Shown: piece after piece, positions 24,501 through 31,088 of the stretch | How the letters are laid out: each line of letters opens with the position of its first letter | Position numbering within the stretch: position 1 is the first letter of the stretch | Assembly (NCBI GenBank): GCA_963703335.1 | Contig: OY969812.1 | Coordinates: 2,046,001 to 2,110,000 of the forward strand | Source: VRUE01 sp963703335 | GTDB taxonomy: Bacteria > Actinomycetota > Thermoleophilia > Solirubrobacterales > 70-9 | DNA: 64,000 nt | Reading direction: 5' to 3' | Made by a program: the position numbers and the translations under genes | The notes under the pieces: model-generated | The model's database searches: none | What the model was told of the DNA's origin: nothing | Seen by the model: only the letters and a program-made list of their open reading frames with translations

Positions 24501-26244
24501 GACTGGCCGGGCCGGTGACCGCGATGCCCTGCAGCAGGTGCTGCGCAACGTCGGTGACCTGACTGTCGCCGAGTGTGAGGAGCGCGTCGCCGAGGGCTAC
24601 TCGGCCGCCTCGATGTTGGAGAAGCTCGTCGCCGAGCGCCGCGCCGCATTGGTTCGGATCAACGGTGAGGAGCGCTACATCGCCGCCGAGGACGCAGGGA
24701 TCTTCCGCGACGCCCTGGGCGTGCCGCCCCCGGCCGGCCTGCCGGAGAGTTTTCTCGAGGAGCACCCGGATCCGCTGCTCACCCTCGCGCGCCGCTACGC
24801 CCGAACCCATGGGCCGTTTCCGACCGTCCAGCTCGCCTCCCGCTACGGCGTCGACCCGGTCCCGGCGCTGCGCGAGCTAGAGCGCTCGGGCACGCTCATC
24901 CGCGGCGAGCTACTGCCCGGTGGTGTCGAACGCGAGTGGTGCGACGCCGACGTACTGCGCCGGGTGCGGCGCGCCAGCCTCGCTCACCTGCGCCGCGAGG
25001 TCGAGCCCGCCGGTCGCGACCGCTTCGCCCGTTTCCTGCCGAGTTGGCAGAACGTCGACGCTCACCGCGCCGCTGGCGCCGGTCCCGACCGCCTGCGCGA
25101 GGCGCTGGTGCCTCTGCAGGGTGTTGCCCTGACTCCAAAGGTCTGGGAGGCCGACGTTCTGCCGCGCCGCCTCGGCGCCTACTCGCCGACCTGGCTCGAC
25201 GAACTCTGCACCAGCGGCGAGGTCGTTTGGATCGGCGCCGGCGCCCGCGGCCGCAGTGATGGCCGTGTTGCCCTCTACTTCCGCGACGACGTCCGCCTCG
25301 CCGGCCCGCCGCCGGCGAACGCGAAACTCGAGAGCCCCGAGGGCGAGGTTCACGACGCGATCCGCGACCGCCTCGCCGCCGGCCCCGATTTCTGGCTCGA
25401 CCTGCTTGCCGACCTCAACCACCCGCCCGAGGAGCTGCACAGCGCTCTTTGGGATCTCGCCTGGGCCGGTGAGGTGACCAACGACGCCTTCTCGCCGCTG
25501 CGCCAGCCGCGCCTGCGCGTCGTGCCCCCACCCGAGCAGCGTGGTCGCCGTTTCGCCAGGCGCCGTGCCGCCGGCGCTGCCGTCCAAGGCCGCTGGTCGC
25601 TGACGGGGCCGTTGTTTGAGAATGCCCCTGCTGCCGGCCCGCGACTGCGCGCCCAGGCCGAGCTAATGCTGGAGCGCTACGGCATCGTCACCCGCGAGAC
25701 GGTCCTCTCCGAGGGCATCCCCGGCGGCTTTTCCACCCTCTATGCCGAGCTCGGCAACCTCGAGCTGCTCGGCACAGCCCGCCGCGGGTACTTCGTCGAG
25801 GGTCTCGGCGGTGCCCAGTTCGCCCTGCCCGGCGCGGTCGAGCGCCTGCGCTCGCTGCCGCTTGAGGATGGCTCCTTCCTGCTTCTCTCCGCCGTCGACC
25901 CGGCGAATCCCTACGGTGCCTCGCTGCCTTGGCCGAAGCCGGCCGCCAACGAGGGCCGCCGGCCGGCCCGGGCCCCGGGCGCCTACTTGCTGATGCGCGA
26001 CGGTAGCCCCGCGATCTACGTCGAGCGCGGCGGCCGCGGCATTTTGCGTCTAATTGAGATGAGCGACGAGGAGCTGACGGGCGCAGTGGGCGCTCTCGCC
26101 GATGCGGTCAAAGCCGGCCGCCTGCCCAAGCTGGCCATCGAGCGACTCGACGGCGACCCCGTGATCGGCTCCGGCCAGGAGGACGTCCTGCTCGAGGCGG
26201 GCTTCAGCCGCGGGCCCCGCAAGCTGACTCTCGCCGCCCGCTGA
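21580..26244 (+). CDS. lhr: Large helicase-related protein Lhr (superfamily 2 DNA/RNA helicase)
   Basis: I choose the TTG at 21580 with GGTGGG before it, giving 1554 residues, close to the usual 1500; no other start fits after the glycoside hydrolase stop at 21562. Motifs: CAPTGSGKT (Walker A), DEIH (motif II, about residue 163), RIGLSAT (III), ATSSLELGIDMG (V) and QRVGRAGH (VI), followed by the winged-helix and long C-terminal regions of full-length Lhr. It is an ATP-driven 3'-5' translocase linked to DNA repair in mycobacteria. Two proline/glycine-rich insertions (about residues 195-227 and 364-396) are encoded by inverted copies of one DNA repeat and lie in loops flanking the core motifs, so activity is probably kept. 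Confidence 0.94.
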   Translation: MAADAKTSAGSDPLAPFSPAVRRWFEASFEGPTPAQVGGWEAISSGANALICAPTGSGKTLASFLWGIDKLSREADLGNGVRLVYVSPLKALSYDIERNLRAPLRGIGADISVGLRTGDTPQKERRAMQKKPPDILITTPESLYLMLSSGVREIFGTTEAVIVDEIHAVAQSKRGSHLALTLERLEYLVRDQGDRPAGPVAAGDPPPLPVAKASSGAVPPATPPAGDAPGLQRIGLSATQRPLERIAQFLVGPKRECKIVDAGVAKELDLEIVVPVEDMAEPGAPAFPSEDGHPPDGEPLVHVRSIWPAIYPELLKLVREHTSTIIFVNNRRASERLAKRLNELHADQPEQELPATEQLGNAAPPAGGAVGGPAPEDALATGGGGGSPAVTGPAGPEAIEEIARAHHGSLSHEERTVVEELLKSGQLPCLVATSSLELGIDMGAVDLVIQVESPKSVSRGLQRVGRAGHSLGEVSRGRIFPKFRADLLECAVVAKRMREGAIEETVIPQNPLDVLAQQLVAMAALDEWEIDEVEHLVTASQPFHELSREQLENVLDMLDGRYPSDRFAELRPRIVWDRTAGTMHGRKGARSLVVTNAGTIPDRGLYGVHLPDGRRVGELDEEMVYEARPGQTFLLGATTWRIEEITRDRVIVTPAPGVPGAVPFWKGDGIGRPAELGRAIGAFAREAVSREPKELAAEYDLDRRAAENLVAYLREQQAATRVVPSDETIVVERFRDEIGDWRLCILSPYGGRVHAAWGLALAAKIRAERDLEADAIWSDDGIVIHLPDADEPPPADLVLIEPDEVEDLIVGELSGSALFGSHFRENAARSLLIPRAYPGKRTPLWQQRLKAQSLLEVARDFPRFPVVLETYREVLRDVLDLPSLGELLRDLHSRKLSLVEVETPTASPFASSLLFDYVATYMYEGDTPNAERRAAALALDRDLLRELLGQEELRELIDPEALEEVEAQLQHRTETGRAGDRDALQQVLRNVGDLTVAECEERVAEGYSAASMLEKLVAERRAALVRINGEERYIAAEDAGIFRDALGVPPPAGLPESFLEEHPDPLLTLARRYARTHGPFPTVQLASRYGVDPVPALRELERSGTLIRGELLPGGVEREWCDADVLRRVRRASLAHLRREVEPAGRDRFARFLPSWQNVDAHRAAGAGPDRLREALVPLQGVALTPKVWEADVLPRRLGAYSPTWLDELCTSGEVVWIGAGARGRSDGRVALYFRDDVRLAGPPPANAKLESPEGEVHDAIRDRLAAGPDFWLDLLADLNHPPEELHSALWDLAWAGEVTNDAFSPLRQPRLRVVPPPEQRGRRFARRRAAGAAVQGRWSLTGPLFENAPAAGPRLRAQAELMLERYGIVTRETVLSEGIPGGFSTLYAELGNLELLGTARRGYFVEGLGGAQFALPGAVERLRSLPLEDGSFLLLSAVDPANPYGASLPWPKPAANEGRRPARAPGAYLLMRDGSPAIYVERGGRGILRLIEMSDEELTGAVGALADAVKAGRLPKLAIERLDGDPVIGSGQEDVLLEAGFSRGPRKLTLAAR
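22163..22258 (+). repeat. 96-bp palindromic element, copy 1, in frame within lhr
   Basis: A nested imperfect palindrome: outer arms CCCGCGGGT (22165-22173) and ACCCGCGGG (22248-22256), middle arms GCAGGGGACC (22183-22192) and GGTCCCCCCTGC (22230-22241), inner arms CCGCCCC (22195-22201) and GGGGCGG (22225-22231), and a CGCT-AA-AGCG hairpin (22209-22218) in the loop. It matches the reverse complement of 22670-22765 over 96 bases with 11 mismatches. The length is divisible by three, and it adds a Pro/Ala-rich peptide between helicase motifs II and III. It resembles in principle the in-frame Rickettsia palindromic elements. Confidence 0.85.
22670..22765 (-). repeat. 96-bp palindromic element, copy 2 (inverted), in frame within lhr
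   Basis: Inverted copy of the element at 22163-22258, about 88-89% identical (85 of 96 by eye), with the core ACGCTTTAGCGACCGG fully conserved. Read in the lhr frame it encodes a different, Gly/Pro/Ala-rich peptide (PPAGGAVGGPAPEDALATGG and onward) placed just before the EEIARAHHGSLS segment of the second RecA-like domain. Both copies begin at the second base of a codon on the plus strand and keep the frame open in either orientation. No third copy was found in the window by eye. Confidence 0.85.
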
Positions 26245-26260
26245 GGCTGACGGGTCTCAG

Positions 26261-26614
26261 TCAGCGGTTGCGGCCGAGGCCGATCAGTATGCCGACCCTG
26301 TTGGCGACCGCTTCCACCGTGTCCGGAGAGGCCCGTCCGAGCCTTCGTCGCAGGCGAGCGGTCGAGAGTACGCGGACCATCTCGGGCATCGCAAAGCTGA
26401 CCTTGTGGAGGCCCCCTTCAGGTGGGTCGAGTCGAGCATGCAACTCGCTGCCGCGATCGGTTGTTGTCAGCGGTACGGCGATAGTGAGCTCCGCCGGCGA
26501 ACGATTCATCTGATTGATCGAGAGCAGGAGGAAGGGCCGCGTACCCCCTTGCTCGTGACCGACGACCGGGTCGGCATCGGCCATGTATATCTCGCCGCGT
26601 TTGGCCTCAGTCAT
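26261..26614 (-). CDS. MazF/PemK-family endoribonuclease toxin
   Basis: A 117-residue protein: MTEAKRGEIYMADADPVVGHEQGGTRPFLLLS is the standard PemK start (RGEIY, GxEQGGxRP), then IAVPLTTT and KVSFAMPEMVRVLSTARL. The family is a dimeric SH3-like ribonuclease cutting mRNA, tRNA or rRNA at short motifs. The conserved Arg after QGG and the Ser/Thr of the PLTTT block are present. It overlaps the antitoxin gene by 8 bases, as is normal for coupled pairs. Its end lies 17 bases from the lhr stop, in convergent orientation. Confidence 0.9.
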   Translation of the reverse strand: MTEAKRGEIYMADADPVVGHEQGGTRPFLLLSINQMNRSPAELTIAVPLTTTDRGSELHARLDPPEGGLHKVSFAMPEMVRVLSTARLRRRLGRASPDTVEAVANRVGILIGLGRNR

Positions 26615-26843
26615 CGGGCCACCCGTCGGGGAGCGCCAGCCAGTCCTTCATCTCCTCGCGGATCTCGTCCCCATGCTTCCGATAGGACTCGTCCATGGAG
26701 GCTAGAAGTCGTCGCTCCTCCAACAGGTCCACAGCCGCCTCGAGCAACTCAACCACGCTGGTCCCCGCACGCTCGGCCTCTTCGGCAAGGCGTTTGTGGG
26801 TGCTTCGCCGGAGGCGAATCGTGGTGGTCTCGACAACAGCCAT
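26607..26843 (-). CDS. Ribbon-helix-helix antitoxin paired with MazF
   Basis: A 78-residue protein: AVVETTTIRLRRSTHKRLAE gives the RHH beta strand, AGTSVVELLEAAVDLLEERR the two helices, and an acidic Trp-containing tail (MKDWLALPDGWPDD) is suited to block a MazF active site. It therefore replaces the more usual AbrB-type MazE, a combination common in actinobacteria. It is the first gene of the pair; a TAGACT box (26850-26855 on the minus strand) ends 6 bases before the ATG. Confidence 0.87.
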   Translation of the reverse strand: MAVVETTTIRLRRSTHKRLAEEAERAGTSVVELLEAAVDLLEERRLLASMDESYRKHGDEIREEMKDWLALPDGWPDD

Positions 26844-26849
26844 GTCGGC

Positions 26850-26869
26850 AGTCTACAGATCTGTCTACA
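26850..26869 (-). promoter_or_regulatory. Candidate operator/promoter of the MazF-type toxin-antitoxin operon
   Basis: GTCTACA occurs twice (26851-26857 and 26863-26869) around a perfect 10-base palindrome ACAGATCTGT (26855-26864). The minus-strand TAGACT -10-like box overlaps it and ends 6 bases before the antitoxin ATG. This is the expected layout for RHH autorepression of a leaderless transcript. The repeats are observed; binding is inferred. Confidence 0.45.
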
Positions 26870-26935
26870 CCCAACCTGAGTTTGTTCATTTCCGGCTAAG
26901 TCGCCGGTCGTCCGGAGTTCTCCCCCCAGCAGAGG

Positions 26936-26941
26936 GATAAT
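26936..26941 (+). promoter_or_regulatory. Candidate -10 box (GATAAT) of the Crp/Fnr gene
   Basis: GATAAT ends 7 bases before the ATG at 26949, and there is no Shine-Dalgarno sequence in between. The spacing fits a leaderless transcript starting at or next to the start codon. No convincing -35 hexamer is visible. Confidence 0.45.
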
Positions 26942-26948
26942 CAAAGCG

Positions 26949-27650
26949 ATGGCAGATCGTGAGGAGGGGTTGGGGCCAGTCGCACTGCTGCGCAGCGTGC
27001 CGCTCTTCGCCGACCTCGAGGAGGCTGAGCTGGAGCGCTTCTCGCGGGTTGCCGTTGCCCGCTCCTTCCCGGCGGGGACGCGCGTCTTCCACGAGGGTGA
27101 CCATTCCGATGCCTGCTACATCGTCCGCGAAGGCAGCTTCCGGGTCACTCGCGAGCATTCCGACGGTCGCGCGATCACGCTGGCGACTCTCGGCGCTGGC
27201 GACATTTTCGGTGAGCTGGCAATGCTCGACGGCGAGGTTCGCTCGGCCAGCGTCGAAGCGCTTAGCGACGGTGAGCTGCTCGCCCTGCCGGCCGGCGAGG
27301 TGCGGGCACTGCTTGCTCGCCATCCCGAGATCACCGTGAAGCTGATCGCCGCTTTGGTGCGCCGCCTGCGCACCGCCAACGAGCGGATCTCGCGCCAGTC
27401 CTTCCAGACCGTACCCAGCCGCGTCGCCGGCGTGCTCTCCCAGCTGGTCTCCGAGGAGTCCCCGCGCGAGGGCGAGGGGGGCGAGGTGACAATTCGCATG
27501 AACCAGGCGGACCTGGCGCAGCTCGCCGGCACCTCGCGCGAGAGCGTTAGTCGCTTTCTCGCCGATCTCGACCGAGCGGGAATCGTCCGTCCGGGTCGCG
27601 GCCGGGTCACCGTGCTCGCGCCCGAGAAGCTGCGCAACTACATCTTTTAG
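26949..27650 (+). CDS. Crp/Fnr-family transcriptional regulator
   Basis: A 233-residue protein. Residues about 12-130 form a cyclic-nucleotide-binding beta barrel with FGELAMLDGEVRSASV, which keeps the Glu and Arg-Ser of the phosphate-binding cassette, so cAMP or a similar ligand is plausible. A long dimer helix follows, then the DNA-binding winged helix: MNQADLAQLAGTSRESVSRFLADLDRAGIV. No cysteine cluster is seen, which argues against an Fnr-type iron-sulphur sensor. It is divergent from the toxin-antitoxin operon and convergent with the RTX gene. Targets unknown. Confidence 0.92.
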   Translation: MADREEGLGPVALLRSVPLFADLEEAELERFSRVAVARSFPAGTRVFHEGDHSDACYIVREGSFRVTREHSDGRAITLATLGAGDIFGELAMLDGEVRSASVEALSDGELLALPAGEVRALLARHPEITVKLIAALVRRLRTANERISRQSFQTVPSRVAGVLSQLVSEESPREGEGGEVTIRMNQADLAQLAGTSRESVSRFLADLDRAGIVRPGRGRVTVLAPEKLRNYIF

Positions 27651-27665
27651 GCGTTCAGCGGGAGG

Positions 27666-29555
27666 TCAGCAGCTGCTCGGCTGCGGATCGGATGGGTCCT
27701 TGGCGACGTCGTCGTCACCACCACCGCACTCAATCGCCTTATCGCGCTTGCCGTCGATCGCTTCGATCGCGTCGTTGCCGCCCTTGCCGACAAACGTGTC
27801 GGCTCCGAGATGGCCAAAGAGACTGTTGGCGCCGTTGTCGCCGATCAAGACGTCGGGTCCGTCGGAGCCCTCGAGGTCCTCGTTGTCGCCGAGGACGTGG
27901 TCCGGAGTGCCGCAGCCACCCGGGCCGCCGGTACCGTTGAGCTCGACACGCATGTTTGCGTTGGAGCGGCCGTAGGAGACGGTGTCCTCGCCCGGGCCGC
28001 CGCTGTAGGTATGGCCCTGGCAGACCTCGACCGAGGAGACGAGCAGGTCGTTGCCTGCCCCGCCGTTGAGCTGGTCTGAACCGGGGTCGGCGTAGAGCAC
28101 GTCGCTGCCGACGTTGCCGACGAGGGTGTCGTGACCGTTGTCCGGACCGTTGTAGTTCTCGCCAGCTTCCAGCACGTCGTCGCCGGGGCCACCGCTGAGA
28201 GCGTCGCTGCCGGCGTTGCCGTTGGCGCGTACCTTGACCCCAGCGGGGACGCTTTCGGCGATGTCGATCGAGTCGTCGCCCCCGCCCCCGGTAATCACTA
28301 CGAGCCCTGTCGCTGTGCTTGCTGGACAGGCGACGGCCGTAGTCGTCGCATCCGCCTGACAACCGTCGCCGGCAGTGACCGGGCCATCGGTGGTGACGCT
28401 CCAGCCGCCGTCGTAGAAGTGGACACCGATGTGGTTGGAATCGGCGTCGCCCTGGACGATCAGGCTGCTGCCGTCGAGGCCCTGGTTGAGGATCACAAAG
28501 GTCTCGTTGGCCGGTGGGGCCTCTTCGGCACCGCAGGAGTGCTCGGTGGCGAAGCCGTCGCATTCGTCGCTGCCGGCGCCGCCGAAGGCTTCGTCGGGCC
28601 CGCCCATCGCGTCGAGGTTGTCATTGCCGACGCCCCCGTCGATGCGGTTGAGCTCGCCGTTGCCGACGATGTCGTCGCCCTGCGGCGAGCCGACGACATC
28701 CTCGAAGCCCTGCATCGTGTCGTGCCCGTCCCCTTTAGAGAGACCGCTGGCCAGATCGACGATCACGCCGCTGCGGGTGGCGCTGGCGTAGGAGACGATG
28801 TCGCGTGCGCCGGGACCGCCGTCCAGCGTGTCCTCGCCGCTGTCGCCGCGGACGACATCGCCGTCGCCGTCGCCACCGCTGGCCTTATCGCTGCCCGCAC
28901 CGCCGTAGACGAAGTCGTTGTCAGCACCGCCATTGAGATTGGAATCGTCGCCAGGCCCGCCGTCGACCTGGTCGGTTCCCGGGCCGCCGTCGATCTCGTC
29001 GTTGCCCTTGTCCCCCATCAGCATGTCGTTGCCGCCGCCGCCGTCCTCGTCGTCGCTGCCCTTGTCGCCGTTGATGAAGTCGTCGCCCCCGGCGCCGATC
29101 AGGTTGTCGGGCCCTTTCGCGCCGAGCAGACGGTCGTTGCCCGCGCCACCGACGAGGCTGTCCTTGCCCTTGGCGCCGCTGAGGTCGTCGTCGCCGGCGC
29201 CACCCTCGAGGTGGTCTGAGCCGGTGTCGCCGGCCACGCGGTCATTGCCTCCTTCGCCGTAGAGGGCGTCAAAGCCGCGTCCGCCGTAGAGCTTGTCGTC
29301 GCCAGGACCACCGCAGATCTTGTCATTGCCGTTTGGGCCACCGCTGATGCGGTCGTTGCCGCCGCCGCCGTAGATCACGTCGCTGGCACCCTTGCCAACG
29401 AGCACGTCGTTGCCGGGGGTGCCGACGATGGTCGCGTGCTTGCCATTGCACTGGGCGGCGCCGGCGCTCGTCGCGAAGGTGAGCAGAAGGAGCGCGGCGC
29501 AGGCGAACGCCGCGGCAATGGACATGCGGGTGCGGTTGGAGCTGAATTGGCTCAC
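27666..29555 (-). CDS. Secreted RTX-type (hemolysin-type calcium-binding) repeat protein
   Basis: I choose the GTG at 29555, preceded by GGAGGGG; the ATG at 29525 is an alternative. The 629-residue product starts with a signal peptide (AAAFACAALLLLTFATSAGA) and then carries many glycine/aspartate nonapeptides of the GGxGxDxUx type (GGGGNDRISGG, GGPGDDKLYGG, GGAGDDDLSGA) that form calcium-binding beta rolls. About 120 non-repeat residues near the middle (ETFVILNQGLDGSSLIVQG onward) split the repeat array. No protease or lipase domain is present, so it is likely a structural or adhesive surface protein. There is no type I secretion gene nearby, and the N-terminal signal suggests Sec export. Confidence 0.87.
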   Translation of the reverse strand: MSQFSSNRTRMSIAAAFACAALLLLTFATSAGAAQCNGKHATIVGTPGNDVLVGKGASDVIYGGGGNDRISGGPNGNDKICGGPGDDKLYGGRGFDALYGEGGNDRVAGDTGSDHLEGGAGDDDLSGAKGKDSLVGGAGNDRLLGAKGPDNLIGAGGDDFINGDKGSDDEDGGGGNDMLMGDKGNDEIDGGPGTDQVDGGPGDDSNLNGGADNDFVYGGAGSDKASGGDGDGDVVRGDSGEDTLDGGPGARDIVSYASATRSGVIVDLASGLSKGDGHDTMQGFEDVVGSPQGDDIVGNGELNRIDGGVGNDNLDAMGGPDEAFGGAGSDECDGFATEHSCGAEEAPPANETFVILNQGLDGSSLIVQGDADSNHIGVHFYDGGWSVTTDGPVTAGDGCQADATTTAVACPASTATGLVVITGGGGDDSIDIAESVPAGVKVRANGNAGSDALSGGPGDDVLEAGENYNGPDNGHDTLVGNVGSDVLYADPGSDQLNGGAGNDLLVSSVEVCQGHTYSGGPGEDTVSYGRSNANMRVELNGTGGPGGCGTPDHVLGDNEDLEGSDGPDVLIGDNGANSLFGHLGADTFVGKGGNDAIEAIDGKRDKAIECGGGDDDVAKDPSDPQPSSC

Positions 29556-29726
29556 ACCCCTCCATCGACCCGTTTTCGCCAGATCTACACCCCCCTTAGG
29601 ACAAAGGTCCAAAAACTGAGTAAGCGTGGCTTGCACCGAGCTTCAAACCCATAGCGGTCACTGGAATCACGTCGCGCGTTGCGCCACCGGGCCGCGCGCG
29701 GCCCGGTCAGATACGCTCGCTGCCCG

Positions 29727-30131
29727 ATGCGCGGCGGTATCTACGTCCTCAACTTCTACTCGCCGGTCTTCGTCGACCAGCTCAAGCGCGGTCGCAAGAC
29801 GGCGACGATCCGCGTCGGTGACAAGAGCAACAAGTACGAGCGCGGCCAGGTCGTCTGGATTACGGTCGGATTCCGCCACAGTCCGCGCGAGAAGATCTTC
29901 ACCGCCGTCATCGACGACATCGAGGTGAAGCGCGTCTCCGAACTCTCTCCGCGGGACATCGAGCACGACAACCCCGAGTTCCGCCGGCTCGAGGAGGAGA
30001 TCAAGTTCCTCGAACAGATCTACGGACGGCCGGTCGCCCCCGACGAAACGGTCACTGTGATCCGCTTCTCGCAGATAGTCGAGCCCCCCGGCGCCCACTT
30101 CGGCAACGGTGAGACTCCCCACCACAACTGA
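29727..30131 (+). CDS. ASCH/PUA-like small protein
   Basis: A 134-residue protein starting at the ATG at 29727 (MRGGIYVLNFYSPVFVDQLKRGRKTATIR). The pattern of a strand, the KRGRKTATIRVGD motif and a later GQVVWITVGF strand fits the ASCH domain, a beta barrel related to PUA RNA-binding domains. Such proteins are thought to act in RNA-linked regulation or nucleoside hydrolysis. A TACGCT box ends 9 bases before the start. The first gene after the RTX gene on the opposite strand; the 171-base gap between them shows nothing else clear. Confidence 0.7.
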   Translation: MRGGIYVLNFYSPVFVDQLKRGRKTATIRVGDKSNKYERGQVVWITVGFRHSPREKIFTAVIDDIEVKRVSELSPRDIEHDNPEFRRLEEEIKFLEQIYGRPVAPDETVTVIRFSQIVEPPGAHFGNGETPHHN

Positions 30132-30163
30132 TCGCCCGATCCGGTCGGCCCGCATCTAGAGCC

Positions 30164-30637
30164 GTGGCCGACTACGAGTTCCTCACCACCTGGCTGCTGG
30201 AGGCACCGCGCGAGCAGGTCTGGGAGGCGATCTACGACCAGGCACGCTGGCCGCAGTGGTGGCGCGGCGTCGAGGAGGCCGAGGAAATCAGCCCCGGCGA
30301 TGACGGCGGCGTCGGCACCGTCGCCCGCATGGTCTGGAAGAGCCTGTTGCCCTACCGGGTCGAGTTCGAGGTGACGACGACCCGGATCGAGCGACCTCAC
30401 CTGCTCGAGGCCGACGCCGTGGGGGAGCTGAGCGGGATCGGCCGCTGGCGCCTCTATGAACAGGACGGAGCCACCGCGGTTCTCTATGAGTGGAACGTGG
30501 CCACCAGCAAGGCCTGGATGAACCTGCTGGCACCGCTCGCCCGCCCAATCTTCGAGTGGAACCACGATTGGGTGATGGCGCGCGGTGGCGAGGGAATCGC
30601 CAGTCTGCTGGGTTGCCGCTTGCTTGCCAACGGCTGA
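30164..30637 (+). CDS. SRPBCC (START/Bet v1-like) family protein
   Basis: A 157-residue protein with a GTG start: ADYEFLTTWLLEAPREQVWEAIYD, ARWPQWWRGVEEAEEI, then strands and a long C-terminal helix (RPIFEWNHDWVMARGGEGIASLLG). This is the layout of polyketide-cyclase-like ligand-binding proteins with a central cavity. The ligand is unknown. It lies 32 bases after the ASCH gene and may be co-transcribed with it; the CIRCE element begins 38 bases after its stop. Confidence 0.78.
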   Translation: MADYEFLTTWLLEAPREQVWEAIYDQARWPQWWRGVEEAEEISPGDDGGVGTVARMVWKSLLPYRVEFEVTTTRIERPHLLEADAVGELSGIGRWRLYEQDGATAVLYEWNVATSKAWMNLLAPLARPIFEWNHDWVMARGGEGIASLLGCRLLANG

Positions 30638-30675
30638 GTAGTCGTCGAGAGGCGCACCTCGCTATCTTTCTGGCG

Positions 30676-30702
30676 CTGGCACTCTCACATGGAGAGTGCC
30701 AA
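30676..30702 (+). promoter_or_regulatory. CIRCE operator upstream of groES
   Basis: CTGGCACTC, nine spacer bases, then GAGTGCCAA. This matches the CIRCE consensus TTAGCACTC-N9-GAGTGCTAA except at two or three positions. The HrcA repressor binds this element, so groESL should be heat-induced through HrcA. A TATCTT box at 30663-30668 could be the -10 of the same promoter. Confidence 0.92.
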
Positions 30703-30753
30703 TCCCAGTTCGAACTTCTGAACCACCCCTGACCCAACGATGGAGGTATACGG

Positions 30754-31041
30754 ATGAAGCTGAAGCCCCTCGGGGACCGGCTGATCGTGAAGCCGATCGA
30801 AGAGGAGGAGACGACCGCGAGCGGAATCGTCCTTCCCGATACGGCCAAGGAGAAGCCCCAAAAGGGCAAGGTCGTCGCAGTTGGCGACGGCGCGATCAAC
30901 GAGGACGGCAGCCGCCGCCCGCTCGACGTGAGCGAGGGCGATGAGGTCCTCTACTCCAAATACGGCGGCACCGAGGTCACCGTCGAGGACGAGGAACTGC
31001 TCGTGCTGCGCGAGTCAGACGTCCTCGCCAAGCTCGGCTAG
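30754..31041 (+). CDS. groES: Co-chaperonin GroES
   Basis: A 95-residue protein with the complete GroES signature: KPLGDRLIVKPIEEEETTASGIVLPD (mobile loop), KGKVVAVGDGA, and YSKYGGTEVTVEDEELLVLRESDVLA. It caps the GroEL ring during protein folding. GGAGG lies 8 bases before the ATG. Expression is tied to the CIRCE element 50 bases upstream, and groEL follows 47 bases later. Confidence 0.98.
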   Translation: MKLKPLGDRLIVKPIEEEETTASGIVLPDTAKEKPQKGKVVAVGDGAINEDGSRRPLDVSEGDEVLYSKYGGTEVTVEDEELLVLRESDVLAKLG

Positions 31042-31088
31042 CGGACCGCCAACCAGGACTTAGAAGAACCAAGGAGGACTGAAATCAG

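Noticed and set aside
27810..29262. Plus-strand frames opposite the RTX gene, including a 362-codon one
   Set aside because: Mirror translation of the glycine-aspartate repeats gives Val/Ala/Asp-rich repeats with no fold; the minus-strand protein has a signal peptide and calcium-binding nonapeptides.
27666..29555. Regular short repeats suggesting a CRISPR array
   Set aside because: The repeats are degenerate codons of protein nonapeptides, not identical repeats with unique spacers; no cas genes are near.
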